Source: Candidatus Cloacimonadota bacterium
GTDB taxonomy: Bacteria; Cloacimonadota; Cloacimonadia; Cloacimonadales; JAFGVF01
Assembly (NCBI GenBank): GCA_016938155.1
Contig: JAFGVF010000040.1
Span: forward strand, 1-16,277
Length of the DNA stretch: 16,277 nucleotides
Direction: 5' to 3'
Positions 1 to 7,755 of this stretch are shown in pieces. Position numbers and translations under genes: made by a program. Positions within the stretch are counted from its first letter, which is position 1. Each line of letters opens with the position of its first letter. A model generated the notes under the pieces. It made no database searches, had not been told where the DNA came from, and was given only the letters and a program-made list of their open reading frames with translations.

Positions 1-147
1 CGATTCTTTCTTTGTAATCCTACCTAATAGTTTTATTATTACAAAGAATATCCCCATAAAAATAAAGATACCCAGCATGCCTTTACCCATTATTCCCAAT
101 GAAGCGTAAAAGGTGCTCATTGCTTCGAAACTGAAAGGAGTGTTCAT
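1..147 (-). CDS. Sodium-pump decarboxylase gamma subunit (OadG-like), partial
   Basis: The frame is open for 49 codons from an ATG at 147 down to the left edge, so the C-terminus is missing. The N-terminus is a short lead followed by one hydrophobic membrane segment (about residues 15-40, rich in Gly, Met, Ile and Phe) and then basic residues (GRITKK). This single-helix layout with a Gly/Met-rich helix is typical of OadG, the small subunit that anchors the biotin-dependent, sodium-pumping decarboxylase (oxaloacetate or methylmalonyl-CoA type) in the inner membrane. The GAGG ribosome site overlaps the rlmH stop codon, so translation is probably coupled to rlmH. The identity is inferred from topology and composition; another small membrane protein remains possible. 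The alpha and beta subunits, if present, would lie beyond position 1. Confidence 0.55.
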   Translation of the reverse strand, partial: MNTPFSFEAMSTFYASLGIMGKGMLGIFIFMGIFFVIIKLLGRITKKES

Positions 148-157
148 TTTATTTACC

Positions 158-622
158 TCAATAATGATATTTCTTGTTGTTTATAATCGTGAAACAGCGA
201 TAAATCTGCTCAACCAGCATTAGTCTGATCATCTGATGTGTGAAAGTCATTCTGGAAAAACTAAGCACCATATCGGACTGTTCTCTGATACTTCTATCAA
301 GCCCATAAACTCCACCGATAATGAAGTCAATGTTTTTTTCCCCCAGATTCTTTATAAAGATATCTTTCAGTTGTACGGTAGAGAGTATATCTCCAACTTC
401 ATCAAGAGCAATTGTTACATTCCCTGCCTTTAAATACCTCTTAATTATCTCAGCTTCTTTTGCCTTAACAATGTCGATATTATTGGAAGAGTTTAACTTG
501 ATGTCAGGTAATTCTTCAAAGGTTATTTTAGCCCATGTATTCGTTCGCTTAATATACTCCTGTATGCCGTCAGCAAGATAGTTATCTTTTGTTTTTCCGG
601 GGCAGATTATTCTGATTTGCAT
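158..622 (-). CDS. rlmH: 23S rRNA (pseudouridine1915-N3)-methyltransferase RlmH
   Basis: This 154-residue protein is full length for the SPOUT-class methyltransferase that methylates pseudouridine 1915 in helix 69 of 23S rRNA, using S-adenosylmethionine. Visible signatures are LDEVG at about 73-77, the knot motif IIGGVYG at 101-107, MTFTHQMIR at 125-133, EQIYRCF at 138-144 and the C-terminal YHY, which matches the usual terminal tyrosine. The MTF-T-HQ motif has Thr where Pro is common. It lies 45 nt after the ptb-like gene and 10 nt before the OadG-like gene on the same strand. No Shine-Dalgarno sequence is visible; instead a GC-rich hairpin ends 8 nt before the ATG. An in-frame TAA further upstream limits any extension. 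Confidence 0.95.
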   Translation of the reverse strand: MQIRIICPGKTKDNYLADGIQEYIKRTNTWAKITFEELPDIKLNSSNNIDIVKAKEAEIIKRYLKAGNVTIALDEVGDILSTVQLKDIFIKNLGEKNIDFIIGGVYGLDRSIREQSDMVLSFSRMTFTHQMIRLMLVEQIYRCFTIINNKKYHY

Positions 623-630
623 ATAAAGAA

Positions 631-648
631 GGGGGAGATAAATCCCCC
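631..648 (-). other. GC-rich hairpin between ptb and rlmH
   Basis: On the minus strand GGGGGA and TCCCCC can pair perfectly (6 bp, loop TTTATC), followed by TTCTTTAT and then the rlmH ATG. It lies about 20 nt after the end of the ptb-like gene. The weak T-rich tail makes it a possible partial terminator or attenuator; equally it could hide or shape the rlmH start, which lacks a ribosome site. Confidence 0.5.
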
Positions 649-667
649 ATTGTTATCATTTATATTT

Positions 668-1567
668 TTATTGAGAAGCCAAAATACCGAGAGCAATACA
701 CAGCATCTTAGTCTCTCCGGTATCTGCTCTTGAAGCAATCAGAATTGGCACTTTTGTCCCCATCACAACATGGGCAACACGATAATTGCAATAATAAGTG
801 AGAGTTTTACCGAAGATGTTTCCGGCTTCAATATTTGGAACAATTAAAATATCTGCATGTCCGGCAACTTCAGATTTTATACCCTTAATCAGGGCAGCTT
901 CTTCATTGATGGCATTATCAAAAGCCAAAGGTCCATCAATTACGCAACCCTTTATTTGACCTCTTGAATTCATTTTTGAGATAATTGAAGCATCAATTGT
1001 ACAAGGCATTTTTGGGTTTACACCTTCAACGGCTGCGAGAAGAGCGACTTTAGGATTGTTGCATCCAAGTGAATGAGCTACCTTAACGGAGTTATTGATG
1101 ATGGCTATTTTCTCGTTTAAATCGGGATATAGATTGATACCTCCGTCACTCATAAGAATAACTCTTTCCGGATGTTCAAATGCCAATACATCACTAATGA
1201 CATCGCTGACACGAACCCCGGTTTCTTTATCTAAAGCTGCTTTCAAGAGTAATGCTGTGTCAGCTTTACCCTTCAGGATTATATCACCCTTACCTTCTTT
1301 TGCTAAACGAACTGTCTCAACACAGGCTTTTTTAAGGTCACTTCCGGTATCTACAATTTCAAATGCATCAACAAATTCAGGGAAATCCTTTTTAAGTATT
1401 TCGATAATTGACTGCTTATCACCTATTAGTACGCTATCTGCAAGCTGTTCTTGTTTTGCCAATACTGCTGCTTCAATTGCCGAACCGGTTTGGGCTCCTG
1501 CAATAAGCACTTTCTTACCACTGAGTTGTTTAACTCTGATGAGCATCTCATCGAAGTTGCGAATCAT
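668..1567 (-). CDS. ptb: Phosphate butyryltransferase/acetyltransferase family protein
   Basis: This 299-residue cytoplasmic enzyme belongs to the phosphate acetyl/butyryltransferase family, which swaps CoA for phosphate on short acyl-CoAs to give acyl phosphates. Family stretches visible are LKGKADTALLLKAAL (98-112), DGGINLYPDL (141-150), VEGVNPKMPCTIDA (180-193), GPLAFDNAI (212-220), VPNIEAGNIFGKTLTY (243-258) and SRADTGETK (279-287). Length is normal for Ptb, and the enoyl-CoA hydratase domain of the bifunctional forms is absent. The start at 1567 has a good GGAGG site and follows the sigma-factor gene by only 25 nt. The usual partner, a butyrate/acetate kinase, is not adjacent. Butyryl versus acetyl or branched-chain acyl preference cannot be read from the sequence; the gene symbol assumes the butyryl member. 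Confidence 0.88.
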   Translation of the reverse strand: MIRNFDEMLIRVKQLSGKKVLIAGAQTGSAIEAAVLAKQEQLADSVLIGDKQSIIEILKKDFPEFVDAFEIVDTGSDLKKACVETVRLAKEGKGDIILKGKADTALLLKAALDKETGVRVSDVISDVLAFEHPERVILMSDGGINLYPDLNEKIAIINNSVKVAHSLGCNNPKVALLAAVEGVNPKMPCTIDASIISKMNSRGQIKGCVIDGPLAFDNAINEEAALIKGIKSEVAGHADILIVPNIEAGNIFGKTLTYYCNYRVAHVVMGTKVPILIASRADTGETKMLCIALGILASQ

Positions 1568-1592
1568 AACTCCTCCATCTATCTTTTTTTAT

Positions 1593-2447
1593 TTACACAA
1601 ACAGCAACGAAATCTCTGAATCTCTGTCCGGAGTTATCTCCTTCAGTATCTTCTTCAGAGCTTCTTTCTGTATCTGGCGAACCCTTTCGCGGGAAAGATG
1701 CATCTCGTCAGCTATACTGGCAAAATTCCTGCTTTCGGTGTCATCCAGACCAAAATATGCTTTCAGAATATATGATTCTCGTCTATCAAGTTTTTTTATC
1801 GCCCTGTCAATATTTTTTTGTAATCTTTCGCTCTCAAACACTGCCTGAGGCTCATATTCAGCATCATCAGAGATGTAATTACTCATAAAAACATCCTGAT
1901 CATTATCGCTCATGCTTGCTTCGTCAAGCGAAAGTGTGGGAGTCACTTGTCTTGATATTGTTTCGATGGAGTTTTTATTGATATGTGTGATTGCTTCTAT
2001 TTCAGATAAGGATAAGTCTTCTCCAGTTCTGTTAAATGCTTTCTCGCGAGTTGACTTTATCTTGTTGAAGGAGTTTATTTTGCCTAATGGAACTCTTATC
2101 ATTGAGCTTTTTTCCGCGACTGCTTGCATGATTTTCTGCTTTATCCACCAAATCGCATAGGATATGAGCTTTATATCTTTGTCCGGGTCAAACTTCTCCA
2201 ATGCCTTTATCAACCCGATATTACCCTCACTGATTAACTCAGATAGGGACAATCCTCTACCCTGATAACGGGCAGCTATTTTGACAACAAATTTTAAATT
2301 GGAACGAATAAGCATATCAATGGCATCCTGATCTCCCTCTTTGGCTCTTAATGCCCAAATGCGTTCCTCATCTTTATTTAGGGATTTGTATGTGGATATC
2401 TCTTTTAGGTATTGCTGTAATGCTCTGTCTTCAAATACATTTTCCAT
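1593..2447 (-). CDS. rpoD: RNA polymerase sigma-70 family factor (RpoD/SigA type)
   Basis: At 284 residues this is a short group 1/2 sigma factor without region 1.1, as in Bacteroidetes primary sigma factors. Region 1.2 occupies about residues 8-40. Region 2 includes NLKFVVKIAARYQGRGLS and LISEGNIGLIKALEKFD (about 50-87) plus the -10 recognition helix YAIWWIKQKI (97-106). Region 3 follows, after IRVPLGKIN, and region 4 ends with the -35 recognition helix in LSRERVRQIQKEALKKIL (about 251-268). The start at 2447 has a GAGGAAT site. It heads a leftward run with the ptb-like gene, rlmH and the OadG-like gene. The acidic linker between regions 3 and 4 (SMSDNDQDVF and on) is long and low in complexity. 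It could be the housekeeping factor or a close alternative; the window cannot settle which. Confidence 0.9.
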   Translation of the reverse strand: MENVFEDRALQQYLKEISTYKSLNKDEERIWALRAKEGDQDAIDMLIRSNLKFVVKIAARYQGRGLSLSELISEGNIGLIKALEKFDPDKDIKLISYAIWWIKQKIMQAVAEKSSMIRVPLGKINSFNKIKSTREKAFNRTGEDLSLSEIEAITHINKNSIETISRQVTPTLSLDEASMSDNDQDVFMSNYISDDAEYEPQAVFESERLQKNIDRAIKKLDRRESYILKAYFGLDDTESRNFASIADEMHLSRERVRQIQKEALKKILKEITPDRDSEISLLFV

Positions 2448-2490
2448 ACATTCCTCACTCTTTGTTTAAAATAAATCCTGTTAAATTTCC

Positions 2491-2504
2491 TCTGCCGAAG
2501 CAGA
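2491..2504 (-). other. C(UUCG)G tetraloop hairpin in the sigma-factor leader
   Basis: On the minus strand TCTGC-TTCG-GCAGA forms a 5-bp stem capped by the very stable C(UUCG)G loop, 44 nt upstream of the sigma-factor ATG and downstream of its likely promoter. It is not followed by a T-run, so it is not a simple terminator. It may stabilise the leader or mark an mRNA processing point. Confidence 0.45.
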
Positions 2505-2520
2505 ATTAATAATTCCTACT

Positions 2521-2551
2521 ATTATAATAGCTAATTCTGCAATAGTTGCAA
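2521..2551 (-). promoter_or_regulatory. Candidate promoter for the sigma-factor operon
   Basis: Reading leftward, a TTGCAA box (2551-2546) is followed after 16 nt by TATTAT, or after 19 nt by a perfect TATAAT (2526-2521). These lie in the palindrome CTATTATAATAG, 75-100 nt before the sigma-factor start. This would give the sigma factor, ptb and rlmH their own transcription independent of acyP and the peptidase. Confidence 0.4.
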
Positions 2552-2591
2552 AATATTTCTTTGTTTCTTGGAAAATTATATTCCGCTGTTA

Positions 2592-3593
2592 TTATGGAAG
2601 CCCTTTGAGCACTTCACGCGGGTCAATTGCTTTGCCTTTTATGCGATACTCGAAGTGAAGATGAGGAGCAGTTGCATTGCCCGTTGCTCCGACCGTGGCA
2701 ATTTGCTCTCCTTTTTTCACTACTTTTCCAAGATTAACCAGATTCTTTTCGTTATGAGCATAAACAGTCATGATATGGTCTGAGTGTTCCAGTACAATTA
2801 CATTGCCATATCCTCTTTGCATCCCTTCAAATATCACAGTCCCGTCACTGACGGCAATAATTGGCGTTCCGTATGGAGCACCAAAATCTATGCCCTTATG
2901 AGGAACATTGTTTCTTAAGCCAAATTCTGATGTAATAACACCTTCAGTTGGTAAAAGAAGGTCTGACCTTGTATAGGTAGGATTTTTGATGGGAACATTA
3001 GGTTTCGGCTCCTTTCTTGGTATGTCGCCATCTCCAAGAACCAGCTTCTGTCCGACATATATATTATTGGATTTCAAACCGTTGATATCTTTGATCATTT
3101 GCACCGTAACATTATGTTCACGGCTTATTTTCATTATGGTATCGCCTTTTTTTACTACATAAACTACTGCCGGTTTCTTAGGTTCAACCTCATGAGGTGC
3201 CAACCATATTTTCTGTCCTTCCATTATATAAGAGTTTTCCAGTTCATTGTAGTCGAGAATATCCGTAATCAACACATCATACATCCTTGATATTCGAAAG
3301 AGGGTATCTCCCTCCTCAACTATATGGAATCCGTCTGCAGGAATATCTTTCTTGGGATATGTTTGTACTCTTGGCTCCAGCATCACTACCGGTTCAGGAA
3401 TTTGCAGGATTTGTCCGGGAGAGATTTTATTGTCCTTGATGTTATTGATTTCGCGTAATTCTCTTACAGTCAGATTATATTTTCGGCTGATGCTGTAAAG
3501 AGTTTCTCCTGCTGCTACTTTGTGTGTTTGTTCAGCAAACAAGCCGGTTATGAGCATTAATAAGATAGCAAGATAGGATAGCCTAATGTTCAA
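2592..3593 (-). CDS. LysM-M23 secreted murein endopeptidase (NlpD/EnvC-like)
   Basis: A predicted secreted cell-wall hydrolase of 333 residues. A signal peptide (1-20, ending GLFA) is followed by three LysM peptidoglycan-binding repeats at about 24-66, 90-132 and 145-187, a Pro/Lys-rich linker, and an M23 metallopeptidase domain from about 218. Zinc ligands H232 and D236 (HKGID) and H313 (HLHFE), with H280 (YAH) and H311, are all present, so it should cut peptide cross-links rather than act as an inactive activator like EnvC/NlpD. I chose the TTG start at 3593 because it has GGAGGA at 3606-3601 and places the signal peptide at the N-terminus. The ATG at 3608 lacks a ribosome site, and the longest open frame begins at 3713. 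It overlaps the end of acyP by 11 nt. Confidence 0.9.
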   Translation of the reverse strand: MNIRLSYLAILLMLITGLFAEQTHKVAAGETLYSISRKYNLTVRELREINNIKDNKISPGQILQIPEPVVMLEPRVQTYPKKDIPADGFHIVEEGDTLFRISRMYDVLITDILDYNELENSYIMEGQKIWLAPHEVEPKKPAVVYVVKKGDTIMKISREHNVTVQMIKDINGLKSNNIYVGQKLVLGDGDIPRKEPKPNVPIKNPTYTRSDLLLPTEGVITSEFGLRNNVPHKGIDFGAPYGTPIIAVSDGTVIFEGMQRGYGNVIVLEHSDHIMTVYAHNEKNLVNLGKVVKKGEQIATVGATGNATAPHLHFEYRIKGKAIDPREVLKGLP

Positions 3594-3873
3594 TCTTGAA
3601 TCCTCCATGAGTTTTTTCTGTTTTGATTTCGGTCTTTGAAAGAGATTCAACAACACTACGACCATTCCCCTTGTATAATGATTCAATGAAAAGGGCAATA
3701 TCTTCTTCCTCACCTTGGGCTATTACCTGCACATCACCGGTGTATAGGTTTTTTACATAACCGCTAATATGATATTCCTGAGCCTGACTTCTCACATACC
3801 AACGGTAACCGACTCCCTGTACTCGACCGGTTATTATGAACTCATAGGTTGGAACGCTTTTCTTTTTAAACAT
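3583..3873 (-). CDS. acyP: Acylphosphatase
   Basis: A 96-residue protein, the usual acylphosphatase size, which hydrolyses the carboxyl-phosphate bond of small acyl phosphates. The signature GRVQGVGYRWYVRSQA covers residues 16-31, with catalytic Arg24, and GYVKNLYTGDVQVIAQG covers 38-54, with catalytic Asn42; both active-site residues are intact. It is the first gene of the leftward run and its last codons carry the ribosome site of the peptidase gene. A Ptb-type acyl-phosphate enzyme lies two genes downstream, but a functional link is only a suggestion. No clear Shine-Dalgarno sequence precedes the ATG. Confidence 0.93.
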   Translation of the reverse strand: MFKKKSVPTYEFIITGRVQGVGYRWYVRSQAQEYHISGYVKNLYTGDVQVIAQGEEEDIALFIESLYKGNGRSVVESLSKTEIKTEKTHGGFKIEH

Positions 3874-3883
3874 AGGCTTAACT

Positions 3884-3911
3884 CTTATTGCTTTTCCATT
3901 TTCAATGTCAA
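3884..3911 (-). promoter_or_regulatory. Candidate promoter for acyP
   Basis: Leftward, a perfect TTGACA (3911-3906) is followed after 16 nt by AATAAG (3889-3884, 4 of 6 consensus bases). Transcription would start only a few bases before the acyP ATG at 3873, which fits the missing ribosome site if the message is nearly leaderless. Confidence 0.3.
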
Positions 3912-4223
3912 GATTTTAATAAGTTACACCAATCGTCTCCCCATTTTCTTTCTGATGCATCTCATCTGCTCCCATTTAGCTTTTTTGCAACTGGTACTAC
4001 TAATGATTAGTTTTCAAATGAAAATCTTTTTTGAATAACCTGAAGAATACACTCAGTGGCATTTGCAACAACTTACGCCTATCTTGTGTCCATTATTGTC
4101 CATTTCTTTTCTATGCTCATATATCTTCTGAATCCTACAAATATCAATCTACAGTGCGTTTTATGCGGAGTTCGGCTACTTTTCGGCTTACATCCAGCTC
4201 CTATATCCTGCTTTTCAACAACT

Positions 4224-4313
4224 CACTGTTTTGTCACTGCTCAGTCACTGCTTCTCCACTGTCAACCCACTGAAACAGTGGGTGGGCAGTGAGTGAGCAG
4301 TGGAAACACAGTG
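4224..4313. repeat. 11-bp-period CACTG array facing an inverted CAGTG array
   Basis: CACTG begins at 4224, 4235, 4246, 4257 and 4268, exactly 11 bp apart. After the 3-base centre AAA (4273-4275), its inverse CAGTG begins at 4276, 4287, 4298 and 4309, again exactly 11 bp apart. Four cores on each side are in perfect dyad register. The 6-base spacers between cores vary. The innermost arms, ACCCACTG and CAGTGGGT, form a perfect 8-bp stem. No transposase or open frame accounts for it. Confidence 0.85.
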
Positions 4314-4572
4314 GGAAAAATGCGTATTGCTGAATATGAAGGAAAGAGAAGTATTTTGGTTCCAGCCAAACCGGATTTGGACAAATCTTCTGTGTGTAAA
4401 TCATGTTCCAACCGTAACCCAAACTTTCAAGTTGGCTTATCCGATGAAAATTGACATTTTGCTTTTGTTTATTGTGTATTCTAATAAGGCTTTTCTCATA
4501 TAAACCTCATTGTTTTTATTAAGAGCATCTTGAAGTTATAAATCTCCTCGCCATTTCATCAGCATCTTTTGC

Positions 4573-4598
4573 TTGACACCTTGCATCGTGGTTATAAT
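4573..4598 (+). promoter_or_regulatory. Candidate promoter for the lipoprotein-ruvB-flippase operon
   Basis: A perfect TTGACA (4573-4578) and a perfect TATAAT (4593-4598) lie just upstream of the lipoprotein gene, but only 14 nt apart, against the usual 17. The short spacing may mean a weak or activator-dependent promoter, or that only one of the two boxes is used. Confidence 0.4.
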
Positions 4599-4628
4599 AA
4601 GAAATGAGTTGTAATTAATGGAGGAAAT

Positions 4629-5270
4629 ATGAGAAGATTTCGACCTTTTTACTACCTATTTTTAGGTTTACTCATATTAACAGGATGCAGTAAATCCGGT
4701 GCAAGTCTTAAAGTACATAATAATACTTCAAACAGACTTTGGGTGACTATGGATGGAGAGACGACCCTTCTTGAGGGGAATGACACTGTATCACATAAGT
4801 ATAAAACACCTTCCTATACAATCTTTTCCGGTCAAAAAACTAAAGAGGTTACTGTGGGTATTACCGGAGAGACTTTCAGAATTTATGATTATTTTGCTGA
4901 CCGGTTTGTGGAAGAGTCTAAAGTTATTTTGAATGTAGATGAGACCGAGCATATATATTGCAATTCCAATCTTGCTTGTCTGAAAGTAGTCAACAATGCC
5001 GATATTCAAGTGAACACTGTTAAATACACCAAGAGACATTCAAGCGGAGTGAATACATCCACCACGATACCTCAAGAGCCCCCTTTAGGTTATGGGGATG
5101 AGTGGTTTTCGCCCGTTGACGGTTTTTATGCTACACCTTTCTACTACTACATCGAGGCATTCCTATCCAATGGAAATGTTGTCGCCGTCGGTGATTCCGC
5201 CACCACATCATTGCATGTAGGCGATGTGTTCACTTTCGTGATTACAGAAGATATAATTGACGGAGAATAA
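4629..5270 (+). CDS. Predicted lipoprotein of unknown function
   Basis: A 213-residue protein with a basic N-terminus, a hydrophobic core and the lipobox LTGC (acylated Cys20), so it is expected to be membrane-anchored on the periplasmic side or at the outer membrane. The mature part is rich in Thr, Val and aromatic residues with alternating hydrophobic positions, suggesting beta-sandwich structure (for example [17 protein letters not shown] near the N-terminus). I recognise no family. The start has a GGAGG site and its stop overlaps the ruvB ATG by one base (TAATG), so the two are translated together. The pairing with a DNA-repair gene gives no direct clue to function. Confidence 0.8.
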   Translation: MRRFRPFYYLFLGLLILTGCSKSGASLKVHNNTSNRLWVTMDGETTLLEGNDTVSHKYKTPSYTIFSGQKTKEVTVGITGETFRIYDYFADRFVEESKVILNVDETEHIYCNSNLACLKVVNNADIQVNTVKYTKRHSSGVNTSTTIPQEPPLGYGDEWFSPVDGFYATPFYYYIEAFLSNGNVVAVGDSATTSLHVGDVFTFVITEDIIDGE

Positions 5271-6295
5271 TGATGCTTGAAAGAATTTCCAATCCGGTAG
5301 AATTGAATAATGAAAAGGAATTTGACCGAGCTCTGCGTCCAAGAACTCTTTTGGACTTTGTCGGACAAGACCAGCTGAAGGAGCTGTTGGAGATATCTAT
5401 TCAAGCAGCCAAACTTCGCAATGAGCCTCTTGATCATATCCTTTTCTACGGTCCTCCTGGTTTAGGAAAAACGACTCTTGCAAACATCATCTCCTACGAG
5501 ATGAATGTTGATATAAAAGTCAGTTCCGGTCCTGTACTTGAAAAGCCATCAGACTTAGCGGGAATTCTTACTAATCTCGGTCGCCATGAAGTGCTTTTTA
5601 TCGATGAAATACATAGGATGAACCATGTAATTGAGGAGTATATCTATCCGGCAATGGAAGATTTCAAGATGGAAATCATCCTCGATAACGGACCCAGTGC
5701 CAGAAGCGTAAACATAGACTTGGAACCATTCTCCATGATTGGAGCTACTACGCGTGCAGGCTTACTCACTGCCCCGCTTAGGGATCGATTTGGTATTGTG
5801 TTGAGGCTAAACTACTATGATACAGAATCAATAAAAACCATAGTTTTCCGTTCTGCTCGGATTATGGGAATCCCGATTGACGATGAGGGAGCCGGTGAAC
5901 TTGCCAGAAGAAGCCGTGGGACGCCGCGTATTGCAAATCGTCTTCTCAGGAGAGTTCGTGATTATGCCCAGATAAGGGGAACCGGGATTATTGACAGAGA
6001 TATTGCCCTAAGAGCTTTATCTATGCTGAATGTCGATAGTGCAGGACTTGATGAAATGGATAAACGCCTTTTGATGACTATTATAGAGAATTATCAGGGT
6101 GGACCTGTCGGGATAAAAACTCTTGCTGTAGCAATTGGAGAGGACGCAGGAACCATCGAAGAGATATTCGAGCCTTATCTGATTCAACAAGGATTTCTTG
6201 AACGAACTATGCAGGGACGAAAAGCTACTTTGAAGGCTTATAGGCATTTAGGGGTAAATACACCCGAAGAACAGATGTCCATCTTTGAGGAATAG
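5270..6295 (+). CDS. ruvB: Holliday junction branch migration ATPase RuvB
   Basis: RuvB is the hexameric AAA+ motor that, with RuvA, drives branch migration of Holliday junctions during recombination and repair. The 341-residue length is normal. Walker [10 protein letters not shown] is at 61-69, Walker B LFIDEIHR at 109-116, sensor 1 IGATTRAG at 157-164 and the arginine-finger segment RDRFG at 171-175. The small lid domain carries [18 protein letters not shown], and the C-terminal winged helix carries [22 protein letters not shown]. The start is either the ATG at 5270 or the adjacent ATG at 5273, which is better spaced from GGAGA. No ruvA or ruvC is adjacent. Confidence 0.98.
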   Translation: MMLERISNPVELNNEKEFDRALRPRTLLDFVGQDQLKELLEISIQAAKLRNEPLDHILFYGPPGLGKTTLANIISYEMNVDIKVSSGPVLEKPSDLAGILTNLGRHEVLFIDEIHRMNHVIEEYIYPAMEDFKMEIILDNGPSARSVNIDLEPFSMIGATTRAGLLTAPLRDRFGIVLRLNYYDTESIKTIVFRSARIMGIPIDDEGAGELARRSRGTPRIANRLLRRVRDYAQIRGTGIIDRDIALRALSMLNVDSAGLDEMDKRLLMTIIENYQGGPVGIKTLAVAIGEDAGTIEEIFEPYLIQQGFLERTMQGRKATLKAYRHLGVNTPEEQMSIFEE

Positions 6296-7755
6296 TGTCG
6301 AATAACTCAATCTTCTCATCTGCACGATGGACCATAGCCACCTCTGTAATTAGAAAAGTTTTCACTTTCGGTCTTTTCTATTTCGTAGCCCGTATCCTTA
6401 CTAAAGATGACCTGGGATTGTTCAGGGAATACAGCCTGATTCTGACCCTTGCTTCCATATTCTTCGTTTTCAGTTTTGACCACTTTCTTATCGTAACTAA
6501 AGAAAAACCGAGTGCCTTCTTCAGGGATGTCCTTCGAATATCTCTATTTGGAGGAGTTATCGGCTCTCTGCTTCTCTTTTTTTCGGCAGAACTGTTAGGG
6601 CGTATATACCACAGTTTCGCTCTTGTAACCCTGATAAAATTCACTTCAAGCTTACTCATTCTTGAGAATATCAGGAGAATGCTTAGTGCCTTAATGCAAA
6701 GAGAATTAAGGTTAAAGGAACTGGCAGCTTACCAAACCTTCAATGTAATATTTTACACGATTGTAACTCTTATCGCCCTGTTTTTAAAACCATCAGTGTG
6801 GGTTTTGGTTTTGGGATTTTACTCGGGAAACATCCTCGAGTTGCTCCTGATGACTTTTAACTGCAAGGATTTACTCAAGAAATATCTCCGAAAGCAACCG
6901 GAAGCTACAGGAATATTAAGGTTGATTGCCGGCAACAACCGTTTTCTAAGCTTTGCATGGATTAACAACATCCTGAGTAATATTGCAGCAAATGCTCCCA
7001 TACTTGTTCTTGGAATGGTGTTCCCCCTTGCAGGTTTAGGTGCATATTATCTCGCCAATCAAGTTATTATCATACCTGTAACAATTGTTACAACTGCTCT
7101 GCTTCAAGTATTCTTCCCTTCTTTTGCAAGAAAAGAAAATCATGAAATAGTTGAACATATAAAGCAGTTCACCGACTTTGTTCTTATTGGTGTTTTCCCG
7201 TTGTTGGCTCTTTATGCACTTTTCAGTTATCGCTATATACCTTTAATCTTCGGAGAAAAATGGTTGGAAGCAAGCCAACTTGCCTTGGTTCTCTCCTTCA
7301 CATCTGCTGTCAGTCTTTTAATGAACCCCTTGAGCGGAATTCCTTACACTTTGCACAAGCCCGACCAAGAATTGTATTGGACAATCTTCAGCTCAATTCT
7401 GAAGGTTGGGGCAGTGTTGTACTTTGCTAAATTCGGTTTCCTGCCGGCAATAATCGGCTTCACCGGGGCAAGTATTATCTCGCAGTTAGTGTTTATGATT
7501 ATGATAGGTAAAATGCTTAATATGAAACTGTCGAGTTATTGGAAGGGATTCGGATTCAAGATACTGCCGACAATCCTCCTGGCAATCAGTTTCAAAGTAG
7601 TATTCTCTTTGGAACCTCAATACAGTCCATTTGCAGGGATCTTACTGACTGCTGCATATTATCTGCTGATAGGTAAATTTACGAAATATGATTTATCCGG
7701 AACAGCTAAGCAAATATTGAAGATTAAAGCAGGAACCCGTCGGCAAAATTCTTAA
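6295..7755 (+). CDS. Wzx-like polysaccharide flippase (MATE/MOP superfamily)
   Basis: A 486-residue integral membrane protein with about 12-14 hydrophobic segments and few long loops, the layout of the polysaccharide-transporter (Wzx/RfbX) branch of the MOP superfamily, which flips lipid-linked oligosaccharides across the inner membrane. The opening (ARWTIATSVIRKVFTFGLFYFVARILTKDDLGLF) has the family pattern of an early helix followed by a D-LG-F/Y turn. It starts with GTG, overlapping the ruvB stop by one base (TAGTG) with GAGGA just upstream. No glycosyltransferases are adjacent, so the substrate is unknown. The last 32 bases overlap the converging HPt gene. The basic C-terminal tail is likely cytoplasmic. 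Confidence 0.85.
   Translation: MSNNSIFSSARWTIATSVIRKVFTFGLFYFVARILTKDDLGLFREYSLILTLASIFFVFSFDHFLIVTKEKPSAFFRDVLRISLFGGVIGSLLLFFSAELLGRIYHSFALVTLIKFTSSLLILENIRRMLSALMQRELRLKELAAYQTFNVIFYTIVTLIALFLKPSVWVLVLGFYSGNILELLLMTFNCKDLLKKYLRKQPEATGILRLIAGNNRFLSFAWINNILSNIAANAPILVLGMVFPLAGLGAYYLANQVIIIPVTIVTTALLQVFFPSFARKENHEIVEHIKQFTDFVLIGVFPLLALYALFSYRYIPLIFGEKWLEASQLALVLSFTSAVSLLMNPLSGIPYTLHKPDQELYWTIFSSILKVGAVLYFAKFGFLPAIIGFTGASIISQLVFMIMIGKMLNMKLSSYWKGFGFKILPTILLAISFKVVFSLEPQYSPFAGILLTAAYYLLIGKFTKYDLSGTAKQILKIKAGTRRQNS

Larger units (their letters stand above)
3874..4628. other. Long gene-free stretch between divergent genes
   Basis: These 755 bases separate the leftward acyP run from the rightward lipoprotein operon. 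Short open frames exist, but they lack ribosome sites, recognisable domains or protein-like composition. The stretch holds candidate promoters at either end and a periodic CACTG/CAGTG inverted array in the middle. Nothing else recognisable is seen; decayed coding sequence cannot be excluded. Confidence 0.6.

Noticed and set aside
1095..1888. Plus-strand open frames of 174 and 145 codons
   Set aside because: They are antisense to the well-supported ptb-like and sigma-factor genes and show no family features.
4031..4503. Short open frames of 62-80 codons on both strands
   Set aside because: They lie across the CACTG array and AT-rich spacer, overlap each other, lack ribosome sites and show no domain.
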